64,000 nucleotides of DNA from NCBI GenBank assembly GCA_004794785.1, contig SJOL01007473.1, positions 206,165 through 270,164 of the forward strand, written 5' to 3'. Each line of letters starts with the position of its first letter. Position 1 is the first letter of the stretch. The notes under the pieces were generated by a model, which saw only the letters and a list, made by a program, of their open reading frames with translations, was not told the DNA's origin and did no database searches. The DNA is from Opisthorchis felineus (Eukaryota; Platyhelminthes; Trematoda; Opisthorchiida; Opisthorchiidae). This document shows, one piece after another, positions 20,851-32,560 of this stretch. The translations under genes were made by a program, and so were the position numbers.

Positions 20851-22650
20851 GCCATGATTGCTCGGGCACATGTGCCTTAGTACAATCGCTCATGCGAATC
20901 ATCAGACTAGTCGCCACTTGCCACTGGTGTGAGTTTGACCATTTTCTGAATATCCGCATATAGTGTCCTCCTGAAGAGGACTACAGCACTGACCACAGGA
21001 CCAATGATTTGCCACCAGGTTATCCACTACCACGCTGCCCGAGTTTTAATGGGTGATTCTCAGTAAAAATTGCATGGTGATATACTGGGGGAGGTGTGGT
21101 ACTACACTGAGACTTGGAGGGACTGACGGATGATGTCTGCATTTCGGTGATAAGCTTGTAATTGATGCCCTCACCTGTTGTTGTGCCATCGTATTTAGGT
21201 TTCTGTTACCCGATCATTAGTGCCTAACACCAGAGTGTCGGGATGGGATGCTTCAAAGCTGGATGTGGATAGCATGATTGTGATATGAGAACCAGTGTAT
21301 CAGACAGTGGGTTAACGGTTGTGTTCACGGAGCGATAGGATACACTGTGAAGTTTACGGTGCCCAGCGAGGTGAACGCTGTCTCATAGTAACCCTTGAGC
21401 AGTGGAAAATAGGATGATTTTGGTCAACAGCGTGCAGTGGGACCTTCCCATGGAGTTTGACATGGGACACTGGATGGCATGTTTGAAGTATATTTACCTT
21501 CTCGGTTCTTCTTCTGATTAGCATGGCAAGATGTATATCAGATGAACATAGTCATATATGAGTGAAATGAATGGCGAAACAGTATCGTATGAATCACGGT
21601 CACCTGCATTATCCTGCGGTGTGGAAGAAGAACGACTCGAAATCTAACGACCCGGGGATTTTCTCATAGGCTAGTAGTTCACAGAACAGTGATCAGCGTG
21701 GTCATTCATGGAAACAAACCGAGTCTGACTCGTGCAAACTGATTATGGACCAAATATAAGCAACACGCTTCAAAACACTTCCCACCAGAAGGAAAATGGC
21801 ATGTGCTGTTATTGACACGTTGGAATGCCTATCGGTTAAGCTTGAATTGGGCCTATCAAAATGAGCGATAAGGTGAAGAGAGAAGACCAAATATATGACT
21901 GTACTATCTGTCGGCCGAACATACCGAGGGAGTGCGTACATAGGTGGGGTAGCTGACTGGACAAATCTGATCGCTTGCCTGCTGGTTCTTATCCAGCCAA
22001 AGGCGACATTCCAGGCCTGACCATTTTCACAACAGCTCTGCTGGTCGTGTGTTGCAATGCCGTGTTTGTAAGCTCCACTTTCGCACCTGGTATCCGGATC
22101 GTGTGGTGACCGATGGTCACTTTGCGATGCATCGTTCTCTGCTCAGGTAGGTTTCGGTCTGGACGCGTGCTAACAACCCTAAATTTTATCATCCATCAAT
22201 TGACGTCTCATTATCTTTTGAACTTTGCGAAACCACAGTGGTAATAGGTACCCGCTGATTGTTGTTATCATGGGTATCGTTAAACCAGAAATAAACAGGG
22301 ATTTGGAAACCAGCGTGCTGTGAATTTTTCGAAATGTCTGAAGGGACAGATGAGTGGATTTTATTTTGAGTCGCAATCTGACCAAATTCAAATGAGACAC
22401 CTGATGATATATTCACTGTTGATCCATCCGCAGTTAGGATCCCGTCCTTCCTCTGTTATTCAACAGTGAATTGAGCGGAAAGTCCTGGGAAGCCAACCTG
22501 GTATTATCGGTATCGCTTTGTTCAAAAGACTGAACACAATGAACTTCAGTAACATGAAATTTGACAATCGAAATCTGTATTGGGAAATAGCTAAAATACT
22601 TTTTCTTATATCGTGTACGTTTGTAGTGGAACGTTTATTCATATTGGTTT
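20800..22650 (-). repeat. Family D repeat, minus-strand copy (relatives at 60730-62690 and 62690-63885)
   Basis: Read on the minus strand it is colinear with 60730-62610. Matches include 22620-22560 with 60760-60830 (HDVRNNILAISQYRF-type frame), 22400-22260 with about 61010-61100 (KIHSSVPSDI), 22100-21850 with about 61260-61560, 21240-20990 with 62190-62460, and 20960-20830 with 62490-62610. The repeated short open frames could be a conserved exon or just slow divergence. No known protein domain was recognised. Confidence 0.75.
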
Positions 22651-22749
22651 TTTCGTTGATTTATCGTATCCGAATATGAAAAAGCACATGTGTTTCCTGA
22701 GTTTCATTGGTGGGGAATTGGCGGAGAATGTCGACCGTCTGTATACCTC

Positions 22750-23810
22750 TAATTCCTACTCAACTTGATCAAGTTTTCAAGTGAATTTTCAATACGAACA
22801 TCTTAAATCGCCTTTGTTTTAAAGCTCATTTCTGGATCACTCGTATTCAAGTCGAGCCAAAGTCTACGCACTGTGAATCGATACTTAAGAACACACTATG
22901 AACATTTGCTGCGACTAAATTTTACATTATACTGTACACTAAAGCATAGTAAGTACTGGACGCTTTGCACATGAACCAAGAATATGTCGTTCTCGACTGA
23001 ACGGATTGCGGCATGCGGTAAATTTGTATGTAGGCAGGATTCCACGAGTTTGTGGGGAAGATTAAGTGAAACGATGGAATCCGCCCGAGGGTCCACGGTA
23101 ATCCAGTTTAAAGAAGCTTAGCCTAATGCTGATAAGGGAGACCCAGAGGACCCCACATGGTCGAAAGCCTGACAAGTGGATTAGCGAAGATTTTAGCACT
23201 TTTTCCCAGGGACCAGCATGTCAAGAAAGGTAGATTCACAAATGGGCATATAACTTGTGTGCGGAAAAGATGAAGACAACTGCGTCCTCTCTGACACCGG
23301 TTATAGTGGCTAACACTGTGCAAATATTCACTCAGCACTCGGCAGACCGCAAGTCAGTTCAGAAAATCTGTCTTATAACCCAGTCACCAGTCCTCAAACC
23401 AGTTTCTTCTGAACCGCAAGCTAGCAACCGCGTAATTTCTAATCAAATTATAGTTATTGAGCATAACGTTTAGTAGATAACCGGGAACATCAGAAAGCTT
23501 CCTGACTTTAGAGTGTGCAGGAAAACTTATATCTTTTGGGGCTGTACTGAATAAAATGAGTTCTAGACTAAGGAGCGTAAACGATGCGAAACCAGTGGAA
23601 GGAAACATGTTTTGCACAAGTGTTGTGTGCAGAAACCGCGAACGTCAATGAACCGTCATTTTAGTGTCCTCTCGTAAGATACCTGCGGCAACGAGAGGAC
23701 CACAGTTTAAATTACACCCCATTTGGCCAAGTAATTTAGAAAAGCTGGAATTCTCGCATTTCCACCGAAAGTGACCATGGTCTCAAACCTTAGATAGTCT
23801 TGACAATTCA
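22750..23810 (+). repeat. Module C: zinc-finger 3' flank without fingers
   Basis: This is colinear with 15415-15965 of module B but longer through insertions. It begins with the same CAAGTGAATTTTCAATA-like segment and includes the ATTTCTAATCAAATTA... and TTAGTAGATAACCGGGAA-like segments. No finger codons were found upstream in 22650-22750, so the finger exon was lost or not copied. Confidence 0.65.
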
Positions 23811-23899
23811 GGCGTGTCCAGCTTGCACAATATTTGTAACACGTTCGCATCGTATTTCAGATGTCTGCCGTTCCAAACCCTGCTACGGCCAACGAGATA

Positions 23900-23942
23900 T
23901 ATCGATGGTAAGGGCTAATAGGAGCAGAAATTGAGTCCAGTT
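23900..23942 (+). ncRNA. Decayed hammerhead-like motif, module C first
   Basis: GAAA followed by GAGTC/CAGT survives (23927-23941, expected cleavage after 23937). The CTGATGA box has decayed to about TCGATGG and stem I is lost on the 5' side. Confidence 0.35.
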
Positions 23943-24329
23943 ATGCCCTTCGTTGATGTAGACTATCCAGAATAACTGCAGCAGGGCATTAGAATTAATG
24001 TTCGTACGAGGGTGACGTTAAATCGAATTCTACAAGTCCCACCACCACCACAACCAATCAGAATGTGTTCATCAGTTTTTACTTGTCCGCTGCGCTACAT
24101 GACTGAGATATCCTGACAGGCGTGTCAGTCGGTGGACAACCGAAAAAATTACTGGGTCGTCGTTCGAGGTGTCGGACACGCTGGTCACATCGCTCAAGTA
24201 TGGCGAATTTCACCTGCTCAGACGTGATAATCCACATCCGTTCAACTTGCGGTGTTTGACTATTTGTATCACGCTCACATCGCACGTCAGGTGTCCCGAG
24301 TTCGAACGCCGTCATGACCAAGGATTTAC

Positions 24330-24372
24330 CTTGTTAATGAGCTCTAATAAGTGGAAATCGCGAATCAAGTGC
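24330..24372 (+). ncRNA. Decayed hammerhead-like motif, module C second
   Basis: CTTG (24330-24333) can pair with CAAG (24366-24369). TTAATGA stands for CTGATGA, followed by GCTCT-AATA, a weakened stem II, intact GAAA (24354-24357) and ATC before CAAG. Its distance from the first motif (about 429 bp between expected cleavage sites) equals that in module B within 3 bp. Confidence 0.45.
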
Positions 24373-24689
24373 TTCCCCAATTTGATGGGAGGGATTAACG
24401 AGAATAATTGTGCCAGGACATCAGGAAAAAATACACCAAGGGAAATATGGTTGTATGCTCGTGGTAAAAAAATTCAGTTGGATATGCGGTGACGCGTTTG
24501 ACTCACCTTGTTAGTAAATCACTGGTAAATTGATTGAGACCGGCTGAGTTCAGCGCTGACTAGCCAAAAGCGCGAATCGGGCACGGTGACCGTGTTTGAA
24601 ACATTGTGATCTTAGGATGTGCTTGAACAAGGCCATGAGGACCAGCTAGTGTTGGGCTTATTCCACTCCGTCGCGTCGTCTTCATCATT

Positions 24690-25040
24690 ATCGACATCTA
24701 CTTAATTATCCTCATCATCTTTCTCATCATCATCATCATCATCGTCATCATCATCATCATTGACATCCAACATCAGCTTCGCTGCCGTTAAACCACTAAG
24801 TATTTTAAGATCCCTTTCTGAAAAATGGAATAAACATGGATGTGTAAGGGACTTAGTGCTAGTTAACTACAATAATCCTGAGATACTTGCACATCAAGAC
24901 ACTCATTCAGGCAATCTGACGAACGACGACACTACTGACATTGGCTAGCGGCCCGGTTTTACAGCGTTTCTAACCATGAACACGTGAGACCATGCGCTCC
25001 ATATTCTGGAATGCGAGTCGCGCTCCGATATTGCCCAGAG
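24690..25040 (+). repeat. Direct repeat E, copy 1 (partner 25860-26210), with (CAT)n tract 24722-24761
   Basis: A CAT-rich tract is followed by GCTGCCGTTAAACCACT and further segments (GACTTAGTGCTAGT, GACACTCATTCAGGCAATCT, a GGAATGCGAGTCGC-type end). All recur in the same order at 25860-26210. Confidence 0.7.
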
Positions 25041-25460
25041 TCGAAATTGCAGGGAGATTTTTGGTTGAGAAATGCGAAAATTGCTGGCAAGCGAAAGAAG
25101 AGGTGCAGTTCTAAAACGTGCCGCAGGGGGGGAAGATATGATCGACGCAACTGCCGCCAAGGCGAAACCCAGCTTGCTTCTAGTGAACCGGATTCTACAA
25201 TGGAGGATCAACCTGCGCAGGAAAATGCCAGAGAACACCCTGGATTCTATAGGAATCAGAATGATGCCACAGGGGTTTGCAAAAGATGGGCTCGTACCAA
25301 TGTTTAATGATGGAATCACCGTCGAGGGGCCCAATTTTCCGAAATTTCAGTTTCCTCCGCGAGCGCTTCCCAAATGCGAATCTATCTAAATCTATGGAGT
25401 CTGCACCAAGGGACGTTTTTATTGTAACGAACAGAAGTGTTGATATTGTCCAGTCCACGT
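24945..25460 (-). mobile_element. LINE RT fragment (minus strand)
   Basis: The minus-strand frames show IIPIESRVFSGIFLRRL (corresponding to the 'LI....K..S..L.RRL' block after the RGI motif) and, in the next frame, LPPLRHVLELHLFFRLPAIFAFL, corresponding to the 'HIFTLRQVLE' block and beginning of the 'V.FLD..AAFD' catalytic box, here mutated. A second frame (25458-25195) carries the block just before. It is therefore the RT centre of a non-LTR element with frameshifts. The overlapping plus-strand open frames are antisense artefacts. Confidence 0.65.
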
Positions 25461-25489
25461 TTGTTTCCGATATATTGAGCTATACATAT

Positions 25490-25780
25490 AGTACCACCCC
25501 TGTTTCGGGTAACCAAACGTGATAAAACGTTTGTTGTTGTACTCACGGGTAAATAAAACGTCCATAGAGCTGAGTTGAAAGGAAGCCGACAGGTTGATTT
25601 GTGCTAAACTTAGTCTGGGAGATGAAACCATGTAATCAATGAATCTGTAACTCACGAGTAATTAATTTCCCCAACATTGGTGTGCTGTCTGTTCATTCGT
25701 GGGGTAAAAATTTGGAAGTATCAAATAAAATAGTGCTTCGCAGCGGAACGCATGCGTATAAATATCAGAGCGGCCAGAGA
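25490..25780 (-). mobile_element. Short Penelope-like fragment (minus strand)
   Basis: On the minus strand around 25745-25660 the frame reads ILFDTSKFLPHE, then stop. This matches LLDTCNFLPDKQ at 20.5 kb and VTFKFLPNNQ at 31.45 kb. Confidence 0.5.
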
Positions 25781-25859
25781 ACGCCGAAGCAAGGTTGCAA
25801 TCCACAAGTGACCCGCAGGGACACAAATTGCGCTCTGGCGGCACGAATTAAGTAATCAT

Positions 25860-26210
25860 AATCAACATCAGCATCAGTATCATCGCTAACTTCGCTATAG
25901 ACTTCATAGACGTCAGCAATGATGTTTCGCTGCCGTTAAACCACTGCATATTTGAAAGCCTTACTGTAGGGAAGAGGGTTAAAGTGGAAGGGGAAAGGAT
26001 TTAGTGCTAGTCTACCACAGTCATTCCGAGATGTCTACACCTCCAGACACTCGTTCAGACAATCTCGATAGAAACTGGTGACGGCAACGCTACCGATATC
26101 GATTAGCAGCCATATCTCGCAGCACCTCCAACTATGGACGGGTTACATCATGCGCACTTCGTTTTGGAACGCAAATCGTACCGATATCACCCACTATTTT
26201 CGTAATCGAT
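25860..26210 (+). repeat. Direct repeat E, copy 2
   Basis: This is the partner of 24690-25040. The two copies bracket the LINE and Penelope fragments at 24945-25780, partly overlapping the first. Confidence 0.65.
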
Positions 26211-26329
26211 TTCATACCCCTATGTCATGTCTACCTGCGCCACTCTGAACTGGACAAGAGAAACGGCACTAATTTTTAAAACAATGACTCCGCATGCTCA
26301 CTGCGTGACTAAACCACCGAAACTCTTAT

Positions 26330-26790
26330 TGCTCTACGCAGCGCGTGATTGAAGTCTCTGCTGCACAACCGGATTCCTGTTCTCCACTTGCCTGGTTGCG
26401 GATTCGCGACACCAGCTCACACGAACTGTGGTCCTGAGACAACATTCATCAAAGGACTGAATACCCGTAATTTCAGCTGCTCGCAGCAGGCACGTCTCGG
26501 AGCCGTACAGAACAGTGCGCACAGAAGCGTGCTACACCCGCTATTTTGAGATTCCGTGACAGTGCATTTTACTAAATAAATAAAAGTGACACGATGCTTG
26601 GGGATTCGTGTGTTGACCTCATCAACCACGCCACAGTCGGAAATGATACAACCACAAATATACATAAAATGTTCCACTATCTCGAGTGTCTGTCCCTGGA
26701 TTGTCAGTGACGTGTTCACTGGCTGCGTGTTTGAGAGGATGAGCTTACTCTTTGTAGATAAGAAGCGCATGCCAAAGGAAGGGATAGTTT
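26330..26790 (-). mobile_element. LINE ORF2 C-terminal fragment (minus strand)
   Basis: In 26770-26600 the frame reads GQTLEIVEHFMYICGCIISDCGVVDEVNTRI, the 'F.YLGS.I...G....EI..RI' block that follows RT in many LINEs. A second frame (26522-26334) reads RTVLYGSETCLLRAAEI...FDECCLR, the 'LLYGSETW.L...D...L..FD.RCLR' block. A frameshift joins them, so it is dead. It belongs to the same type as 48868-49161. Confidence 0.8.
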
Positions 26791-26799
26791 CGGTCAGTT

Positions 26800-27080
26800 A
26801 ATATAAGAACACCCCCTGCAAACTGAAGTCTAATTGTGTGTCAGGTAAAGAAGAGAGGACGATTATCCAGTGGCTCGTTCTAGCGGAGGCTTCTGGAGCC
26901 GGAAAGTGCTATTATAAAATTTTGTTCAAATGAATTTCCTGAAATACCTCAAACCTGATCAGGTTACTGAAAATAATTCGACAGCCAAATACCGGTTTCG
27001 ACCTATTTTGGGCACTTCATGTAAGCGTAACATTTAAGTACCTTTCAGACATATATTCCATTTGAATACCAAGAATATTA
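26800..27080. other. No recognisable feature
   Basis: The spacer between the LINE C-terminus and the Penelope-like block shows no shared segments or motifs. Confidence 0.4.
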
Positions 27081-28990
27081 CGAATGCCAGATCAATCTAG
27101 TCTGCCGGTAACATCACCATACCAAGCAATAGTGAGAATTGGGATGAAAATAGGAATCACGTCAGACTGCGTGAAACTTGAAGATCGTTGTCTTCTACTT
27201 CACCTGAAGGACTGGGATTGTCAGTTTTCAAACTTGGCATATTAATCTAGCTACTTACTAGCCTTTATTAGTATCAAATTTGTCTCACCCATGTTGATCT
27301 CGTATATAGTCCATCAGGACGCGGAATTTGGTTTTGCATCACGCACTTAATATGCATTCATGCATTGTTCGCATTGGGTGTTCCAACGTGGACTGACTAA
27401 GTAGGGCGAACTATTCACAATGCTGACAAAGATGGAACATGATTCCCCAACTTCCAGCTAACAGTCGACTGTGAAATTGTGGCCATGTAGTCATGTGGAA
27501 AAGAAGGCAACACATCTTAAATGTTTCAAGTGAGAACAACTGTGGCTCGATTTCACTCTCAAACTTGATGATTTCAATGGGTTCACTGGGTCTGGGGAAA
27601 AATCCTAGAAAGTGTTTTCAGTTTTTAACAGGTTGAATTGCCTCAGCCGAGTGTGACGCGGTGGCGTCTGAGTTGAGTTGCGACCCCTAAATCACTATTA
27701 TGGCAGAACCACACTTCTGCAAAAGCTCGTAACTCCTTCTGTGAGCTGTGGCTTACCAGCGGAACCTGTAGAAATCCATCAGTTGGCACCATCGTTATTC
27801 CGGAACCCCGACTGTCAAACAACAAATGGACAACATCCGACCAGTTTATTTCTCGCCAAGACCTGAGGATCAACACATTCCATACGGGCCATAATATGAA
27901 GTGGATCAGACCCGCAACCAGAAATCGCCTCTTCACCACAGTTGGCATCGTTGGATTAGTCCAACAAGGCGAAGTTTAGTAAGTACGGTTGACGGCCATA
28001 CCCCAGTTACGACTGTCACAAAAGAGCTAGGATTGAAAAGAATCTTGAGAAATGTGCACGTCAATGACTAGGATTTTTGACCAGCAGTAGCATGGAAGAA
28101 TGAACCCAATCCGCTTAGTCGTGTTTTGGAAAGCCATATTCTCTCTTGATCAGGTAGGTTATACAAATCGGAGTGCTTCGTTTGTGTTGCTGGGCATCCA
28201 CGTATCTACACACTGCCCGCACACATACTCAATTTGTGTGTCTGAGTGGGACATTCAGAGGTAATCGAATGTGACATCAGCTGATGTTTAGGCTCTCAAT
28301 ACTTCGAACTGTTTACCGAGCCTGGCAATAGGACTGCAAGCGTTTCTTCACCAGATGGGCTGGCATATCCAGTGGCTAGAATTGTGTTAAACAGTTGAAC
28401 CGTTGCGCACCGCTTCACCACTTTACGCTGAAGTACCACTTTTCCCCTCCCTATCTAAAGCTGGATCTAGTGGTTGCTCATTACATTCGGGCAAACCATG
28501 TAGTCTTAATGTATTTTACACCTAGGCCGAGCTGACTCTTAAGAGGAGCCGTTCTGCGTCATATACTCACCAAATATTTCCGATCAATGTGGCTTCTAAA
28601 GCTGGATTCTTCTTGCAACATTCGAACACGTGTCATTCCGATGATCCGTCAATCACTGAGAGGCCATCAAATTTTATTAAGTTGTGTTTATCAAACTATG
28701 GAAGTCTACAGAGCTGAGGTGAATGGGCGCCGACAGGTGTAAGTGTATTTAAACCAGAAACAAATTTAAAACAACAAAAATTAAAACTTAAAGAATCATC
28801 AACTCAAGTGTATCCAAATACGTCACACTTTCCGTTTGTTTATTTGATAAAATTTTGGACTTGTCAAATTGAATTGTTCTTTTTTTGTGACACACGATCA
28901 TCCCTCACCCCAACATAGAGGTCGTGGATCCCTTGGTTGGCTTCAATATAATGACATGCTGATTTCACTTTAGCTCTTGCAACCCTTTCA
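27080..28990 (-). mobile_element. Penelope-like element, long decayed copy (minus strand)
   Basis: Read on the minus strand it starts with an RT N-terminal block (28985-28790, ending DKSKILSNKQTESVTYLDTLE). It passes through the segment with LMSHSITSECPTQTH-type codons (about 28290-28200, the 'SFDV.SLFTNVPL' region), then a stretch with VVHLLFDSRGSGIT (about 27860-27810), and ends in a tail shared with 33180-33730 (minus) and 5570-5980 (plus). It is colinear with the plus-strand copy at 31290-32560. There are many stops and no intact catalytic box. Confidence 0.75.
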
Positions 28991-29099
28991 TGTGCTTGGA
29001 ATATGGCCCGTTATTGATACAGCAGATACAAGAACAAACAGCTACTGAGGTAAGTTAGTTTCGCTTTCAACCAACATTTCTCCTTAAGATACATAGGCT

Positions 29100-29480
29100 G
29101 AAGTTGGTTAAACACGTGTTCAATTTTTTCCATGAATTTCTCAGGATGACCTCGATTTGTGAGGCTAGCAACTTAGCTGATATCTACTGTGTTGTTCGAG
29201 TTCTAAAAGGTGGGTTTTTCAACCAAACGACGGCCTATAGATGTCAGAGCCATGAAGCAGTATTGAGTCAACTTGGAATATTGCGTATTTATCTGACTGA
29301 TGGTGCACGCCTGTGTTTGGTTTTCATGCCATTGAAATCCACTTACGTATGTTGAATTCAGATGCGAAGAGTACTCCATTCGCTATGACATATTCCGCGT
29401 TTATGATGTTATACGGGTGACTGCTTTTCAAACCCATAAATTTCGCCTGTTCGGCAACTTCCGGTCTCCATCTTACCCGG
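29100..29480 (+). repeat. Dispersed repeat, inverted partner at 59640-59930
   Basis: 29220-29480 matches the reverse complement of 59930-59650. Shared strings include CATGAAGCAG.ATTGAGTCAACTTGGAAT and the TTTATGG.TTTGAAA segment. Both lie near the gag/RT-proximal repeats, so they may be parts of one retroelement family. Confidence 0.6.
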
Positions 29481-31289
29481 TCTCCCAGATGCCAAACCAC
29501 GAGCGTGCTGTGGACTTGGTGTCTTTGCACTCATTACATCCTGACATGCACAAGAACTTAGAACCCTATTGGTGCCTCGGAGCTGACAGTTTGAAGTTTG
29601 AACTAGCCATGACGGAGCGTCCAGTGACCAACCTAGGTATTATATTTGTATCCTCATCATATGTTCCTTTGAGTTGCGTTGCTCCCACGTGGTTACAACC
29701 GAAACATTTATTGCGATGACTCTGCGGCTGGGATGAAGCTATTGATCAACGCATTCAAGAGAGTTGGAGGTAATGCCGAACTAGAATTCAAATTGTCGAG
29801 TCGTTAGTGTTAAGTCTAAATAGCTTGTCCTCGAACATCAGTCGTGCCATGTTTTCTCAATTTTCTCTCTCTTTTTTCGCCCAATTGTTGCATCTATCAC
29901 ATCAAGAGTGTGAAGTTGGCGGTGCAAATCGGGCACTACACTAAAACTACTATAGGGGGAAACCACCTTCATCTCATTTAATGGTACCAGACAAATTTCG
30001 GTTAGCTGTGAAGTGCCCAAGGAATTCGATAGACACGCGCCCATTTGCAGTAACCTTAAAGTAAAATCCAATAATTCGGAATTCCTCATACGTTGTTGAA
30101 AATCCATTTTCCTAATGCTTGTATAAAGTTACCGGCTAGTAGAAATCCAGGCAACACACGCGCTTAAAACCTACCTTGTGAGACCTGATAGGAATCAGGT
30201 ATTATATCGATTGCATTTTGATGAATATACATGAGTACCTGATCATCTGTCCTCACCTCTGTAGATATTATCACCAGATCAGTAGACCTCCCGGGCTGTC
30301 ATGTAATTCACGTTTCAGTTTTTTGGAAGCCGGTTAAGTTGGCCCACAATTGGCGACCGGAATCATAATTTTCGAATTTTCAACCATGGGCCTTATCCGA
30401 ATAGACTATCTTGGTTTTGAAAAACGTGTTCCGAAGACAATATGCATTATGCGGAGAGCCTATTCAACCTTTGAGTGAGGTTTATTTCTCTTTGGACGGT
30501 GGCATTACCACCAGCCGAAAATGGTCCGTCTATTCTGTCTACCTCATGATGTGTCCACAGAAAATAACCCGTGTGCCAACGTAGGGAGGTGAGTGGCGTG
30601 CAACGAAGTTAGACAGCCTACCTTGCATAACGCTTGCTCAGGTTTGTCTTCGAATTTGTTACACACGTGTAAAAACTTCCCGTCAGGTAAAACGCTGCGG
30701 ATGCCCCAGAGTGGAGTGGCTTCATAGACTCATTCCGAATCGTCAGGCGCAGAAACAAAGTCGTCTTCGGTGCATTGGTTCTTGTGATCATGAGGATGAC
30801 ATTAGCTTGCAGGTACTTTGAAGTGTTCGCATGTCTGCAGTGCGGTGCCGCAGTGTTTCTGTTTGCGGCAAGTCACCACCGTGTTTTGGGGGCACCAAGA
30901 GACTGTTTGCTTTCAAATCAGTGCACCTAGTACACCTAGTTTTATCAGTTTTGAAATGAAATGAATGATTTCGGCAACACTGCTACTCGCCTAAATGATG
31001 ACAACTTATCGCCTAGACAGCTGCGTTGATTCGGCCATCTTTCTCGTTTCCCAAGAAACGCATAGTCTCATCGAGCTGTGAAGGCCACTTTGACTTTAAG
31101 AACATATGCGTACAATTCATGAGACCCTAGAGAGTCTTGGACACGTGACCTTCCGGTCAGTATTTTAAACAATAATCGTTTGGTGACGAGTGGCTGATCG
31201 TCAGTGAGATTAACTCGCATTTAGGCAACATATTCCCAGAACTCCTCAAACCACCAGCACTACACTAGAAGTTCAGAGGAAGAATAAAG
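29481..31289. other. Mostly unassigned; short repeat at 30680-30740 shared with 54400-54460
   Basis: The segment CGCTGCGGATGCCC.AGAG...CACTCATTC.GAATCGTC is found at 30690-30745 and 54405-54460 in the same orientation. Open frames of up to 100 codons (29417-29719) show no recognisable motif. Nothing else stands out. Confidence 0.4.
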
Positions 31290-32560
31290 TTCATCTGTCC
31301 GATACACTGGAAATGTGACATCAAGTCAGCACAAAATCTGGACTGTCATTATACTGAACCCGAACATGGGAACCGGGATTCCTAACCACAACAAAGCGGA
31401 CTATGTAACCGAACTAAGCGCAGGTTTACTTGTTACGTTCAAATTTTTACCCAATAATCAACCTGATAATGTGACATCTTTGGATACTCCGGAGAAAAAG
31501 ATTCATTCATTGCATAGTTTTAACCCCTCAGATTCCGTTTAATGCATTTTAAACTGTCGGCGATATAGACTTCCAAAGTCCCGGAATTCTTACATGTTTG
31601 TTCGTACAACTCTAAATATGAATCATGAAGTAGCCAAATGGCTCATAGGTATTCTTAGACCCACCAGAGAGATTCTCGCACAACACTATTTGGAGTGCTC
31701 TCATGAACATTTATCCTACCTAGAACACGCTTACCCAATTGCTTTCAACAGAGTTTGCGGGCTCCGTAACCAATTCGAATTGTTGAAACCCGAAAATCAG
31801 CTGATGTCATATCCGATGTCCTCTGAGTATCACACTCAGACATACGAATTGGGTAGGTGTGCGGACAGTGTGTAGATGCCTAGTTGCCAAAAAAGAGGAA
31901 GTGTGCATCCTGGTTTCATCGCTTATCGGCCCAATGGAGGACGTGGCTTGCAAACGTACGGCTGAGCTGATTTGATTCATTCTTCCAGGAGGTTATTGTT
32001 GAAATACCCATGAATGTTTCACACAAATGATTCTCAGAGTACCTTTCAATCTTATCTTCCTTGCGACTGTCGTAACTTGAGTATGACGTTCAACCGTTCT
32101 TACTAAATTCCGTGTTGATGGACCAGCCAAAAGCTACAAACTTTACTGAAGAGGAGAATCAATTTTTGTTTGTCGGTCTTATCGGTTTCAAACTATGGCG
32201 ATCCTTAGGTCATTGCGAGAAATAGGTTGGTCGACTGCTGTCTACTTGCTGCTCAATAGCCAAGGTCTAGAAATAGCGGGTGTGAACTGATGGATTTCTA
32301 CGGGTCCCGCTGATGAGCCACAAACCATAGATTGAGTTCTGAGCTTCTGCTCCAGCATAATACTGCAAAGAACATCAACTGCAACTTACACACCTTTGGT
32401 ACAGAGAATCCTAAACTCAACCCTCATTGCATCACTCTCGAATGAGGCAGTTCAGGCTGTCAAAAAATCAAAAGCCCCTTCAGTGATATTTTCGGAGACC
32501 CGCTGAACCCATTGAAACCATTGGGGCTAAAAGTGGAATTGAACCAAATTCGTTTAGAAC
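31290..32560 (+). mobile_element. Penelope-like element, plus-strand copy with diagnostic RT blocks
   Basis: 31345-31540 encodes the N-terminal RT block (...FKFLPNNQPDNVTSLDTPEKKI). 31564-31670 reads YRLPKSRNSYMFVRTTLNMN and then HEVAKWLIGILRP, which is the 'LYGLPK.HK....RPI......HE.AKWL...L.P' block typical of Penelope RTs. 31797-31860 corresponds to the 'FDV.SLFTNVPL' region but is frame-damaged. Downstream the DNA is colinear with 28080-27560 (minus), ending near 32505 in a CTGAACCCATTGAAACCATT segment. This is the clearest copy for family assignment. It lacks an intact catalytic box and any visible GIY-YIG part. Confidence 0.85.

Larger units (their letters stand above)
23811..24690 (+). 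repeat. Hammerhead-bearing repeat, module C copy
   Basis: The order matches 15961-16870: a tRNA-like segment with CCGTTCCAAACCC (about 23868), a decayed hammerhead-like motif, then a B-box-like GAGTTCGAACGCC (about 24299) and a second motif. It continues through 24480-24650, which matches the reverse of 14225-14050. It is more diverged than the inverted-repeat arms. Confidence 0.7.

Noticed and set aside
24722..24761. CRISPR-like or coding His/Asp repeat in the (CAT)n tract
   Set aside because: It is a simple trinucleotide microsatellite without spacers or a surrounding frame.
25072..25389. 105- and 107-codon plus-strand frames
   Set aside because: They are antisense to a recognisable LINE RT fragment on the minus strand.
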